Assembly (NCBI RefSeq): GCF_002964765.1
Contig: NZ_PQCF01000008.1
Location: 26,001-90,000, forward strand
From: Pseudoalteromonas sp. T1lg88
Lineage (GTDB): Bacteria > Pseudomonadota > Gammaproteobacteria > Enterobacterales > Alteromonadaceae
Direction of reading: 5' to 3'
Length of the DNA stretch: 64,000 nt
Shown here: positions 54,313 to 63,262 of the stretch, in pieces
Layout: every line of letters begins with the position of its first letter
How positions within the stretch are numbered: position 1 is the stretch's first letter
The notes under the pieces: generated by a model
Told to the model about the DNA's origin: nothing
The model's database searches: none
What the model saw: only the letters and a program-made list of their open reading frames with translations
Program-made: the position numbers and the translations under genes

Positions 54313-57300
54313 ATGAAGAAGTCATTAATCGCCATCAGCATGGCTATGAGCTGCATGGCCAGTGCATCAGGCTCACAGGCCCTATTCAGCAAACCCTTTT
54401 CTTTTGAAGACAAGGTCAACACGGTACTAAACAAGGACCACGAGGGCGCAACCAATCGTTATTTTGTGCATTTACGTGGAAAGCCCCTGGCATTTGCGGC
54501 CCAAAGTGAACCTTCGTTTAAAGGCAAGCTCGATACTCAGACTCAGTTTGCTCAACAATTTAAAGCGCAGGTAAAAAGCCAGCAGCAGGCCTTTCATCAA
54601 TCGGCGCAAAGCCTGCTGGGTGAAAAGAAAGAGATCCTTTACAGCTACGACACCGTCTTTAATGGCGTGTCTATGGAGTTGACCGAGAAGCAGGCCGAAA
54701 AGCTGCTCAGCCTACCCAATGTTTTAAAGGTAGAACGCCAAATCAGCTATGAAATGCAGACCGATGTCGGTCCCGAGTTTATTGGTGCCAAGCCTATCTG
54801 GAATGGTGAAACGATGCAGGCCATCGGTGCCAAGGGCGAGGGCGTGGTTGTCGGTATTATCGACTCGGGCGTAAACACCGACCACCCTTCATTCCAGGCC
54901 ACCGGCGGTGACGGTTATACACACACCAACCCGCTAGGCAGCGGCAACTACCTTGGTGACTGTGTAGAAAATAAAAGTCTTTGTAACGACAAGTTGATCG
55001 GGGTGTTCAGCTACGCCAGCATCACAGATAGCTTTGGTGACGTTCGCCCTCATGTGGGCGAAGACTACAATGGCCATGGTAGCCACGTAGCATCCACCGC
55101 GGCGGGTAATATCCTCACCAATATCCCGGTACACCAGCCGGGCAATACCCCCGAAAGTGATGGCATTCCCTTGGCAGGAACCAACTTCGCACAGATATCC
55201 GGGGTCGCCCCGCACGCCAACCTGGTTTCATTCCAAGTCTGTTTACCTGTTTCCGGGTGTGACATGGGCGCCATGGTGAAAGCGGTAGAAGATGCCATTA
55301 ATGCAGGCGTTGACGTTATCAACATGTCTATTGGCCCCAGCGTTGAAGGCCCTCAACCTTGGAACTCGGCGTTAGACTTGGCGTTTCTATCGGCAGCCGA
55401 GGCGGGTGTTTTTGTTTCTTTATCCGCTGGTAACTCAGGTCCGGGAAGCAACACAGTCGGTCACCTGGCGCCATGGACAACGCAGGTTGCCAATGCCAGT
55501 CATGACCGAGTTGTGGAAAAAACCCTGAGTGCAGGTTCCGGTGTAACCGTGTCTTTCACCGATATCAAAGGCCTGGGTGGCTTTAGCGAAGCCGTGAGTG
55601 CGGAACTGGTGTATGCCGGTGATATTGATAGCTTTCGCAAGGAGTGTAATTTCTTTACCTGGCGCGACTACCCCGAACTAGAAGGCAAAATTGTGCTCTG
55701 CGATCGCGGTGGCATCAGCCTTTATGACAAAGTTGATCGTATTGCTCAACTCGGTGGTGTGGGCGTGGTGATCCGTAACGTCGACGGCAGCAACACAGAG
55801 CAATATTCAATTCCATACCCTATCGCAGGGATGCAAATTACCCAGTCTCAGGGTGAAGAATTACTGGCCTGGGCTCGCTCAGAGTCAGCGCCCGTGATCA
55901 GCATCAATGCCGGTGCTGCTACGAGAAAAAGCGACCAGGGCAACATCGTCAATATCAGCTCTTCTCGCGGACCTACCAGCTTTCTTCCTGAGTTGCTCTC
56001 GCCACATCTGGCCGCTCCGGGAACCGATATCTACGGCGCCTACGCCGACGAACAGCCGTTCAACGCAAACCCGACGCCCAGCGACTACAACTTCTTGTCA
56101 GGGACGTCGATGGCTTCGCCTCATGTTGCTGGCGCTGCCGCCCTTCTCAGACAAATCAACCCGAGTTGGACACCCGCGCAGATACAGTCTGCCTTGATGA
56201 TGACGGCAAACAGTCAAATGACCCGCGCCGAGGATGGTCAATCCGCAGACCTGTGGGACCGCGGTGCCGGTATGATCCGCGTCGATAAAGCAGCCAACGC
56301 CGGTTTAATCATGGCGGTCAGCACCGAAGAGTTCATGGCGGCCAATCCGGCTGTGCAAGGCGATGTGAAGGCACTTAACGTCCCTTATCTTATCGACAGC
56401 AACTGCCCGGGCACCTGTACCTGGGAGCGAACCTTCACCGCGACTCAAGCGGGCACCTACCGCTTTAGTCAGAAGGGTTACAACTACTACATCAGCGAGA
56501 TGACCTTTACCCCAGCCGAAGTCACCTTGAGTGCCGGCGAGCAAGTGACGGTGACAATTGCCGCCACATTCAGTGAATGGGCCGCTGACGAATGGATCGA
56601 TGGCAATGTGCAGATAACCTCGGATGTTGTTACACAGCCCTCGTTAACCTTGCCTTTGCGCATTAAACCCTTGGTCGCCCATGTGCCAAGTACGGTGTCG
56701 CAAGAATATTACTGGCAAAACGCCGGGTTCGATATCAAAGACTATGCTTTCCGTCGCCCCGAGCAAATCTTTATCACCCATAGCCCACTTATCAAAGGGC
56801 AAACGACTGAGCTGAAAATTTCAGCGGATGATAACAACACGCCGTTCGACAGCTTCGACAAGGGCGCCGCATTTTTCATGTTAGATGTGGCTGAGGGTGC
56901 GCCGCTGGACATTATTATTGGTCGCTCGCAAGCAACGGATGCCGACCTGTTTGTTGGCTTAGACACCAATGGTGATGGCCTACCACAAGCGGTGGAACGC
57001 GTCTGTGTAGCCGCAAGCACACGCAATGTGGGTGAGCAGTGTACCCTAAGCGGCGATGCCCCTGGCCAATACTGGGTAATGGCTTGGAACTATGAAGGTT
57101 CGGGTGCCGAAGAAGACCTTATCGCCATCGACGTAGTGCGCAGCACACCGGAAAACTGGGTGTCGATGAATGTCTTACCGGCAACCAATAGCAGTGCCTT
57201 TGAAAAGATGCCCTTCACCATCTTGTGGGACAAGCAACTCGACGCCAACACCAATTATTACGGCAGCATCGAAGTGTTCGAACAAGACCAATACACGGGC

Positions 57301-58047
57301 ATGTCGGTATCTCACGGCACGACCAGCGTGATTGTTAACCAACTTTCAAGTGCCATGACCTTAATCGCGGCCAGCACAGACGTCAGTACGGGTGTGCCAA
57401 CAGAGCTGACGCTCACACTCGCACCTAACCCCCTTGATGAAGACGTAAGTTACACCGCCAATATCGCCCTGGCGCCAGGCTTTATTGCCAGTTCAGAAAG
57501 CGAACATGTAAGTGTTGAGGGTAACACCCTATTAGTCAACGCCACACAGCCGGCAAATACAACTGAGCCACTGGCGCTGATCCTGAGCCCCGTCCTGGCA
57601 CAACCTCTTGAGGGAGAGTTCGTTCATACGTTTACCTTGAGCAACTCTAAAGGCGACAAGCTCTCTGGTAACTTGGTGCAGCAAAACCCTAACCATGCGC
57701 CGGTAGCGACCGTATCTAACTCGACGCTAAGCGTTAAAGAAGGACAAAGCTTTACCCTGGATGCGACCGCCAGCAGCGACCCAGATGGGGACCAAATTGA
57801 AATTGTTTGGCAACAATTACAAGGACCTGCAGCGATGGCAGCGAATACTTCGGGTGCCCAACTTACGCTTGAAACTCCGGACGTAGAGCGGGATACCACT
57901 TTGGTGTTTGGAGTCACCGTCAGCGATGGCGAATTCGCGACGACGGCCAGGGTTAATGTTGAGGTAGAGAACAGCTCCTCATCCGGTAGTCTCTTTTGGT
58001 TGCTAATTCTCTTGGCGCCAGCCATAGTTAGACGAAAGTTGCTATAA
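54313..58047 (+). CDS. secreted S8 serine protease with PA domain and GlyGly-CTERM tail
   Basis: A 1,244-residue precursor. Signal peptide about 1-22; I9 propeptide about 50-150; catalytic triad Asp184 ('IIDSGVNTDHPSF'), His255 ('NGHGSHVAS') and Ser599 ('LSGTSMASPHVAG'). A PA domain lies between His and Ser ('IVLCDRGGISLYDKV'). Further Fn3-like domains and a PKD-like domain (about 1130-1215) precede a Ser/Gly linker, a hydrophobic helix and RRKLL, a GlyGly-CTERM-type end. The ATG at 54313 (after AAGAGA) is preferred over the GTG at 54298. Likely degrades extracellular protein. Confidence 0.92.
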   Translation: MKKSLIAISMAMSCMASASGSQALFSKPFSFEDKVNTVLNKDHEGATNRYFVHLRGKPLAFAAQSEPSFKGKLDTQTQFAQQFKAQVKSQQQAFHQSAQSLLGEKKEILYSYDTVFNGVSMELTEKQAEKLLSLPNVLKVERQISYEMQTDVGPEFIGAKPIWNGETMQAIGAKGEGVVVGIIDSGVNTDHPSFQATGGDGYTHTNPLGSGNYLGDCVENKSLCNDKLIGVFSYASITDSFGDVRPHVGEDYNGHGSHVASTAAGNILTNIPVHQPGNTPESDGIPLAGTNFAQISGVAPHANLVSFQVCLPVSGCDMGAMVKAVEDAINAGVDVINMSIGPSVEGPQPWNSALDLAFLSAAEAGVFVSLSAGNSGPGSNTVGHLAPWTTQVANASHDRVVEKTLSAGSGVTVSFTDIKGLGGFSEAVSAELVYAGDIDSFRKECNFFTWRDYPELEGKIVLCDRGGISLYDKVDRIAQLGGVGVVIRNVDGSNTEQYSIPYPIAGMQITQSQGEELLAWARSESAPVISINAGAATRKSDQGNIVNISSSRGPTSFLPELLSPHLAAPGTDIYGAYADEQPFNANPTPSDYNFLSGTSMASPHVAGAAALLRQINPSWTPAQIQSALMMTANSQMTRAEDGQSADLWDRGAGMIRVDKAANAGLIMAVSTEEFMAANPAVQGDVKALNVPYLIDSNCPGTCTWERTFTATQAGTYRFSQKGYNYYISEMTFTPAEVTLSAGEQVTVTIAATFSEWAADEWIDGNVQITSDVVTQPSLTLPLRIKPLVAHVPSTVSQEYYWQNAGFDIKDYAFRRPEQIFITHSPLIKGQTTELKISADDNNTPFDSFDKGAAFFMLDVAEGAPLDIIIGRSQATDADLFVGLDTNGDGLPQAVERVCVAASTRNVGEQCTLSGDAPGQYWVMAWNYEGSGAEEDLIAIDVVRSTPENWVSMNVLPATNSSAFEKMPFTILWDKQLDANTNYYGSIEVFEQDQYTGMSVSHGTTSVIVNQLSSAMTLIAASTDVSTGVPTELTLTLAPNPLDEDVSYTANIALAPGFIASSESEHVSVEGNTLLVNATQPANTTEPLALILSPVLAQPLEGEFVHTFTLSNSKGDKLSGNLVQQNPNHAPVATVSNSTLSVKEGQSFTLDATASSDPDGDQIEIVWQQLQGPAAMAANTSGAQLTLETPDVERDTTLVFGVTVSDGEFATTARVNVEVENSSSSGSLFWLLILLAPAIVRRKLL

Positions 58048-58056
58048 ACACATTCG

Positions 58057-58077
58057 GAGCTCCCCAATGGGGAGCTC
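58057..58077 (+). promoter_or_regulatory. hairpin enclosing the sensor kinase ribosome binding site
   Basis: Perfect 9-bp stem GAGCTCCCC-AAT-GGGGAGCTC between the protease stop and the kinase start. The right arm contains GGGGAG, the only Shine-Dalgarno candidate, so the hairpin could block translation of the kinase or weaken read-through from the protease gene. The T-rich tail is too weak for a confident terminator. Confidence 0.65.
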
Positions 58078-58085
58078 ATTTGCTT

Positions 58086-61000
58086 ATGTTGTCTCGCTTA
58101 CTCATCCTACAATGCCTGTTTTGGCTGTGCAGTGTTCAGGCTATCGAACACCTGGCTCCATATGCCACTCGTTGGGATACCACCAAGGGGCTGACGCATA
58201 ACAGTGTTTACGACATCGAAAGAGATGCATTTGGCCGACTTTGGCTGGCCACCCCCGGCGGGGTGAGCATAGTCGACGGGCTCGGTGTAATCCAACTCAA
58301 AAAAAGCGCCCAAAAAGACAAGGGCATACGCTTTAATCCCATTACCCAAATTCATGCCCGCGATGACTTCATCTGGGTGCTGGGCCTGGGGGGGATCGAG
58401 TTAATTGACCCCAAAAGCCTCCGGGCACACCCCTTTCCGGACCCCAACAAACTACTGCAGCGTGTCACTAACATGATTTTTGTTAGCGAGACCAAGGCCT
58501 ATGCCGTGGCCAATCGGCAACTACTCGAAATAGACCTACGCACTTATGAGCTGACGATTATTTCCAGCGCGCTTTACCAAGGCGCGCAGGTAAACTCATT
58601 TGCGCACTATGACCAAGCCCATATTTTGCTTATGACATCGAGCGGTCTGGTGCTTTATAACTGGCAAACGGGCAAACACCGACTTTTCAATTTAGAGAAC
58701 CTGGCCCGTGGCAAAGAAGATATTCGCGCCATTTGGGTCGACTTCAGCAATCAACATGTGTGGCTCAGTATTTTCAACAAGGGCCTGTTTGTCTACGACC
58801 AGCAAAACCGCCTTAAAAAGCATCTGCGCGTACAAAATAATACCCTGCCCTCGAATATGATTTCGAATCTGCAGGTCAGGGAGGAAAAAGTGTATGCGGT
58901 CACTAAACGTGGCGTGGTCATTATCGACCGATACCGGGCCATTCCCAAGCAGGTGGTCTTACCCACCAGCCTTAATAACAGCTACCGCAACTCGGAAATG
59001 GCACTGGCTGCCGGCATCGGCGACAACAACGAACTGTTTATCGGCACCAACAACGGCTTTTATCATGTCTCTCCTACGGCCTATGAATTTCATGCACTGA
59101 GCGAGCAAGCACCTGATTTTAAAGGGCCCATCCTCACGCAATTTATCGATCAGGATGAATTAGTCATCCTAACCCAAAGCCAACAACACAGATTTTCTCC
59201 AGCGCGTGGCTGGCAGGCTTTGCCGCATAGGCTCGACACCGCAAATCTGCGTTTTATCAGTGATCACACCACCGCGGTGAAAAACTTCCATGATCTTGCC
59301 CTGTTTAATGGCTTAGACTATACCTCGCACCCCATTCATGGGCGCCCGGATCCACAAGCGCCCATCACCTATCTAGCCTATCTTAAAGACGCCGATATCT
59401 ATGTGGTGGTCGATGATAAATACCTGCATCTGGCCCAATTTGATAATGCGGCGCTGCAAGTAATGCGCAGCTTCCCCCTGGAGCTCGCCTCGGTAATCGA
59501 TACGGCCTATGCCGATGGCAAGCTCTATATCTCCAGTCAGCGTCATGGTGTTATGGAACTGGCGCTTGAGCAACTGGCCCAAAACCAGCCCGCCCGGTTG
59601 CACACCATCGACGGTGCTCAGGCCGTGACCAGTCTGTTTTTAGACTCCTCAGCTCGGCTGTGGATCACCACCTTAGACGAAGGAGTCTTTACCCTGGATA
59701 CGAGGGCAGGGACAAGCAGTATGACGCGCTTGCCACTTCCCAGTGATGGGTTCATTCCCTCTGCCAGTTGCGTGGTTGAGGACAGCCAGCAGCGGATATG
59801 GATAAGCTCTCGCCATGGTGTGAGCGTCTATCACAGTCAAGATAAAACGCTGCACAGCTATACTGGCGCGCAAGGGTTAGGGGCTATTCCCATCACCGAC
59901 TTTTGTGGCCGCCTGAATCGGTTTATCTATTTCGCCAATAACTCAGAGTTGCTGCTGGTCGACCCAGAGCGCTTAGGTAGCCACAGCAAGCCAACCTCAA
60001 TCACCTTTACCGATTTGTCCATTGACGGCCAATCGACACCGCTTAGCGAGGGGATCCGCATTACCGACCCGAGTGTAATCGAGTTTTCCATGAGTGCCAG
60101 CTTGCCCCATGATGAGAGCGGCCAATTACTTTATCGATTAATTGGCCAAAACTCGCACGCATCGCAATGGCTGCCCAGTCGCTCTCGCTATATCACCTTG
60201 ATCAAACCCAAGCCCGGCCAGTATCGCATCCAGGCCAAGGTGCTCGGCTATGACTCGGTAGAAAAAGCCTTTATCCAATCAAGCTTTGAGGTTAAACCGC
60301 CTTTTTACCTGCTGCCCTCCATGATTGCCCTGTATATCGGCCTCGCCTTCGCCCTGGTTGCGCTGGGCTTTGTGGTTAAATTGCGTTTAAAAAATGCCGA
60401 ACTGGCGCTTTCTCGCCATAAGCATCAGGAGCAAAAGTCGTATGCCAAGCGGCTGGCGCAAGAAGTAGCAGCGAAAACAGAGCTTTATAAAGAACAACAA
60501 CAACTTGCGGTGAAAGCCAACCTGGATAAGACCCGTTTTATTGCCTCCGCCAGCCATGATTTGCGTGCCCCTTTGAACGCAATTCGCTTAAAGCTGCTCA
60601 ATACCTTGCCCGCGGACAGCTCCAATAGTGATGCGATAATCAATGAAATTACACTATTAGATCAATTGGTTGATTCTATCGTCAGCATCTCTAAATTTGA
60701 CGCTAAGATGGTCAAGCCAACAATAAGCGAAGTAAACCTATGCGCCCTGGTTGCAGAGAGTGTGAGTCGCTTTACCCATCTTGCACAAAAAAAGTCACAG
60801 CAACTGACCTTCACCACGGCGCATTCCGAGGCCTGGGTGCAAACCGATCCCTTTTTATTGGCACGGGTGATAAATAATCTCGTGGATAACGCCATCAAAA
60901 ACACCCCGGAAAAAGGCAACATAGAGCTGCGACTAGCAACGCAGGAGCACACCTATACCTTGGCTATCATAGACTCGGGCAAAGGCATCAATGAGGCGAT

Positions 61001-61571
61001 TAAGGACAAGGTTTTCAACAGCTTTTTCCGAGGCACCGAAAGCTATGCGGGCAGCGGCCTGGGGCTGACCATAGTGCAGCAAATCTGTCAGATACTCGCG
61101 CTTAATATAGAGCTGGACTCCAGCGCACAGGGGTGTACCTTCACTCTCACTCTGCCTAAAAGCAATAAGCGAGTAACGACACAACAAGCCCCCTCGGTCA
61201 CCAGAAACGTTTTGATAATTGATGATGAGCCAACCTACGCCAATGAGGTGGCCGCAATGGTCACAAAGCGTGGCTTTGCACCGAGTGTGTTTTTAAGCGC
61301 TGGACAAGCGCTGTGTTACCCTGGGCCCAAGCCGGAAATGATTATTTGCGATTATCATCTTGATAACGGGGCCTTGGGGACAGAGGTCGCAAGCCAGATA
61401 GCAGCGCGCTTTGCGCTGCATAAAAGCCGCATCATTATCATGTCGGAAGACATCCGCATAAGAGAGCAAATAAGGCTTAACTTTGGTTATCGCTTTTTAA
61501 ACAAACCAATTAAATACAGCCGCCTGTCATGGCTTATCCAACAGCTGGGAGATGCACAGAACAATGAATAA
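58086..61571 (+). CDS. hybrid sensor histidine kinase with periplasmic propeller (Reg_prop/Y_Y_Y)
   Basis: A protein of about 1,161 residues. Signal peptide about 1-20; two-component-regulator propeller repeats (about 30-640, e.g. 'GLTHNSVYDIERDAFGRLWLATPGG', partly quoted); a Y_Y_Y-like domain (about 640-745); a membrane helix (about 750-775); a HisKA domain with His824 ('SASHDLRAPLNAIR'); HATPase ('NLVDNAIKNTPEKG', 'GSGLGLTIV'); and a receiver with Asp1089 ('ICDYHLDNG'). Similar sensors detect polymer breakdown products. The ATG at 58086 has an 11-bp spacing from GGAG; a TTG at 58080 is a possible alternative. Overlaps the next gene. Confidence 0.92.
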   Translation: MLSRLLILQCLFWLCSVQAIEHLAPYATRWDTTKGLTHNSVYDIERDAFGRLWLATPGGVSIVDGLGVIQLKKSAQKDKGIRFNPITQIHARDDFIWVLGLGGIELIDPKSLRAHPFPDPNKLLQRVTNMIFVSETKAYAVANRQLLEIDLRTYELTIISSALYQGAQVNSFAHYDQAHILLMTSSGLVLYNWQTGKHRLFNLENLARGKEDIRAIWVDFSNQHVWLSIFNKGLFVYDQQNRLKKHLRVQNNTLPSNMISNLQVREEKVYAVTKRGVVIIDRYRAIPKQVVLPTSLNNSYRNSEMALAAGIGDNNELFIGTNNGFYHVSPTAYEFHALSEQAPDFKGPILTQFIDQDELVILTQSQQHRFSPARGWQALPHRLDTANLRFISDHTTAVKNFHDLALFNGLDYTSHPIHGRPDPQAPITYLAYLKDADIYVVVDDKYLHLAQFDNAALQVMRSFPLELASVIDTAYADGKLYISSQRHGVMELALEQLAQNQPARLHTIDGAQAVTSLFLDSSARLWITTLDEGVFTLDTRAGTSSMTRLPLPSDGFIPSASCVVEDSQQRIWISSRHGVSVYHSQDKTLHSYTGAQGLGAIPITDFCGRLNRFIYFANNSELLLVDPERLGSHSKPTSITFTDLSIDGQSTPLSEGIRITDPSVIEFSMSASLPHDESGQLLYRLIGQNSHASQWLPSRSRYITLIKPKPGQYRIQAKVLGYDSVEKAFIQSSFEVKPPFYLLPSMIALYIGLAFALVALGFVVKLRLKNAELALSRHKHQEQKSYAKRLAQEVAAKTELYKEQQQLAVKANLDKTRFIASASHDLRAPLNAIRLKLLNTLPADSSNSDAIINEITLLDQLVDSIVSISKFDAKMVKPTISEVNLCALVAESVSRFTHLAQKKSQQLTFTTAHSEAWVQTDPFLLARVINNLVDNAIKNTPEKGNIELRLATQEHTYTLAIIDSGKGINEAIKDKVFNSFFRGTESYAGSGLGLTIVQQICQILALNIELDSSAQGCTFTLTLPKSNKRVTTQQAPSVTRNVLIIDDEPTYANEVAAMVTKRGFAPSVFLSAGQALCYPGPKPEMIICDYHLDNGALGTEVASQIAARFALHKSRIIIMSEDIRIREQIRLNFGYRFLNKPIKYSRLSWLIQQLGDAQNNE

Positions 61572-62196
61572 GATCCTCATCGCCGATGATCATCCGCTTT
61601 TTTTAGCCGGCCTAAAAGGTGCGCTCTTAAACCGATTGGAAAATACCTATATCGAGCACGCCGATAGCTACCTGGCTCTGTTTTCAAAGCTACAAGAAGA
61701 TGATGGCGAACTGGACTTGCTGATCATGGACTTAAACATGCCAGGAGCGACCGGTGCCAGTGGCATCTATTTCCTGCGGCAAACCTATCCAGAGCTACCC
61801 ATTGTCGTTCTCAGTGCCCATGATAGTCAGGATACTCGCCAGGAATGCTTGCAAGCCGGCGCGTCAGAGTTTTTATCGAAATCGGTGGATATTAACGAGC
61901 TAGTTAGCAGCCTTACGCGCATCTTTGCCGGTGAATATCAATTCCCGACAGCTGTCGGCGTCACTCCCTTACCCAGCGTACAGCAACGGCATTATGAGTT
62001 ACTGGCAAGCCTGACCCCTTCGCAATTCAAGGTCCTGCACCTCATGGCCAATGGCGATGCCAATAAGCAAATTGCATCCACACTCAACATCTCTGAGAAA
62101 ACGGTCAAGAATCATATTTCTGCCATTTTCGCTAAACTTGGGGTCAGTAATCGCACGCAAGCCAGTAAGATATTTATCGAGCAGGAAGGCCGCTAA
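61564..62196 (+). CDS. NarL/LuxR-type response regulator
   Basis: A 210-residue protein: receiver domain about 1-120 with phospho-acceptor Asp56 ('LIMDLNMPG'), acidic pair 'ADDHPLF' at 7-13 and Lys near 'FLSKS'; a LuxR helix-turn-helix at about 148-208 ('LTPSQFKVLHLMANGDANKQIASTLNISEKTVKNH', partly quoted). The ATG at 61564 lies 8 bp inside the kinase gene and gives the usual start 'MNKILIADDH'. It is the likely target of the kinase next door; the receiver fused to the kinase may add a second step. Targets could include the protease genes upstream (inference). Confidence 0.92.
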   Translation: MNKILIADDHPLFLAGLKGALLNRLENTYIEHADSYLALFSKLQEDDGELDLLIMDLNMPGATGASGIYFLRQTYPELPIVVLSAHDSQDTRQECLQAGASEFLSKSVDINELVSSLTRIFAGEYQFPTAVGVTPLPSVQQRHYELLASLTPSQFKVLHLMANGDANKQIASTLNISEKTVKNHISAIFAKLGVSNRTQASKIFIEQEGR

Positions 62197-62258
62197 CATT
62201 AGGACATCTGCATTTAAGATCGCAACCGTCCTATTAACGGCGCGTCCACACCAGCAAC

Positions 62259-62630
62259 CTAGCCCTTAGCGCATCGCGACTTGGCCTGCGCTATGGCCTG
62301 AGCACACTCGGATGAAAGTGGCATGGGCTTAAACGGGCTTACATTAGCGCCCCCTGTGTTGCCCGTTGGCAGCAAGCCTATGGCGGTTTTGCTTATAGCA
62401 CCGACAATACGCAGTATCTGCCCGACAACCTCAGAGTAAGCCTTATTTTTCCAGCCCCACACCAGCATCCGCCAATGGATGTAGGTATGCCAATAGGTGG
62501 ACTCCTGCCCTAACACATGGGCATTTTCTAAGTGCTTAAACTCTTGTGTTCTCTGAGTCGATAACCTGGCTCTGCGCGCCATAACCAACTCACGCAGGAC
62601 GGCAGAACGGATCGCTTGAGTAAAGTTCAT
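62259..62630 (-). CDS. DUF3703 protein
   Basis: A 123-residue protein with the DUF3703 signature: 'FKHLENAHVLGQESTYWHTYIHWRMLVWGWKNK' (partly quoted) and 'GLLPTGNTGGANVSPFKPMP'. The central His-rich helix 'HVLGQ...WHTYIHW' could bind a metal or haem. Function unknown. ATG with GGAG. Confidence 0.88.
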   Translation of the reverse strand: MNFTQAIRSAVLRELVMARRARLSTQRTQEFKHLENAHVLGQESTYWHTYIHWRMLVWGWKNKAYSEVVGQILRIVGAISKTAIGLLPTGNTGGANVSPFKPMPLSSECAQAIAQAKSRCAKG

Positions 62631-62807
62631 GCTGTGCTCCCATCACTCAATTTTTCAACAGCATAAACCTTAGTGTTAACTCCAAGGCAAGATTTTTTAT
62701 GAAGTAATATTTTTCAACGACCTTTCAAGGCGGCCGGCATTTACGTCAAGGAAAGGGAAACGAGGCAAGTAAGGCAGCAAGGGCTTGCCGCCTTGGTCAT
62801 TCTTGAA

Positions 62808-63041
62808 TTAGCAGCTTAGCGCACTGTGCAGGGTGTCGAGGTGATTAACCAAATCCAGGCCCAGGTCGGTCAGGTAGCCGCCGTCCGGGCTATCGGTAAT
62901 GCCCTTATCAAACAGGCGTCGAGCCGCTTCGCGCATGGCTTCATCGGCATCGCTATGCACCTTAATGCCCTGCATATGACTGGCCCGAGGAAATTTAGCC
63001 AGTAACTCCATCTCGTCAACCATGGCTTGATTTATACGCAT
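62808..63041 (-). CDS. TIGR02647-family small protein
   Basis: A 77-residue protein with 'ELLAKFP', 'GIKVHSDADEAMREAARRLFDKGIT' (partly quoted) and 'DSPDGGYLTDLG', the pattern of the TIGR02647 family, which resembles a winged-helix DNA-binding domain. I chose the ATG at 63041, which has AAGGA at 8 bp; ten extra codons upstream are unsupported. Role unknown. Confidence 0.82.
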   Translation of the reverse strand: MRINQAMVDEMELLAKFPRASHMQGIKVHSDADEAMREAARRLFDKGITDSPDGGYLTDLGLDLVNHLDTLHSALSC

Positions 63042-63262
63042 ATTATTTTCCTTTGTTGCTTTTATTATCACGCTTGTATTAATGCTAGACGATGAAAAAA
63101 AATTTGCCCTGCGCTATATCATAATTTCGCACTTTCATCTTAGAAACCGCTCTGTTTGTACATTTCCATCACGCACTCATCCGCCAGCGAGCACGTTTTG
63201 TCGCATTCAACTGTTGGCAGCCGGTCGCCACTGTTAGGCTCAAGAAAAATGAGGAGATAACC

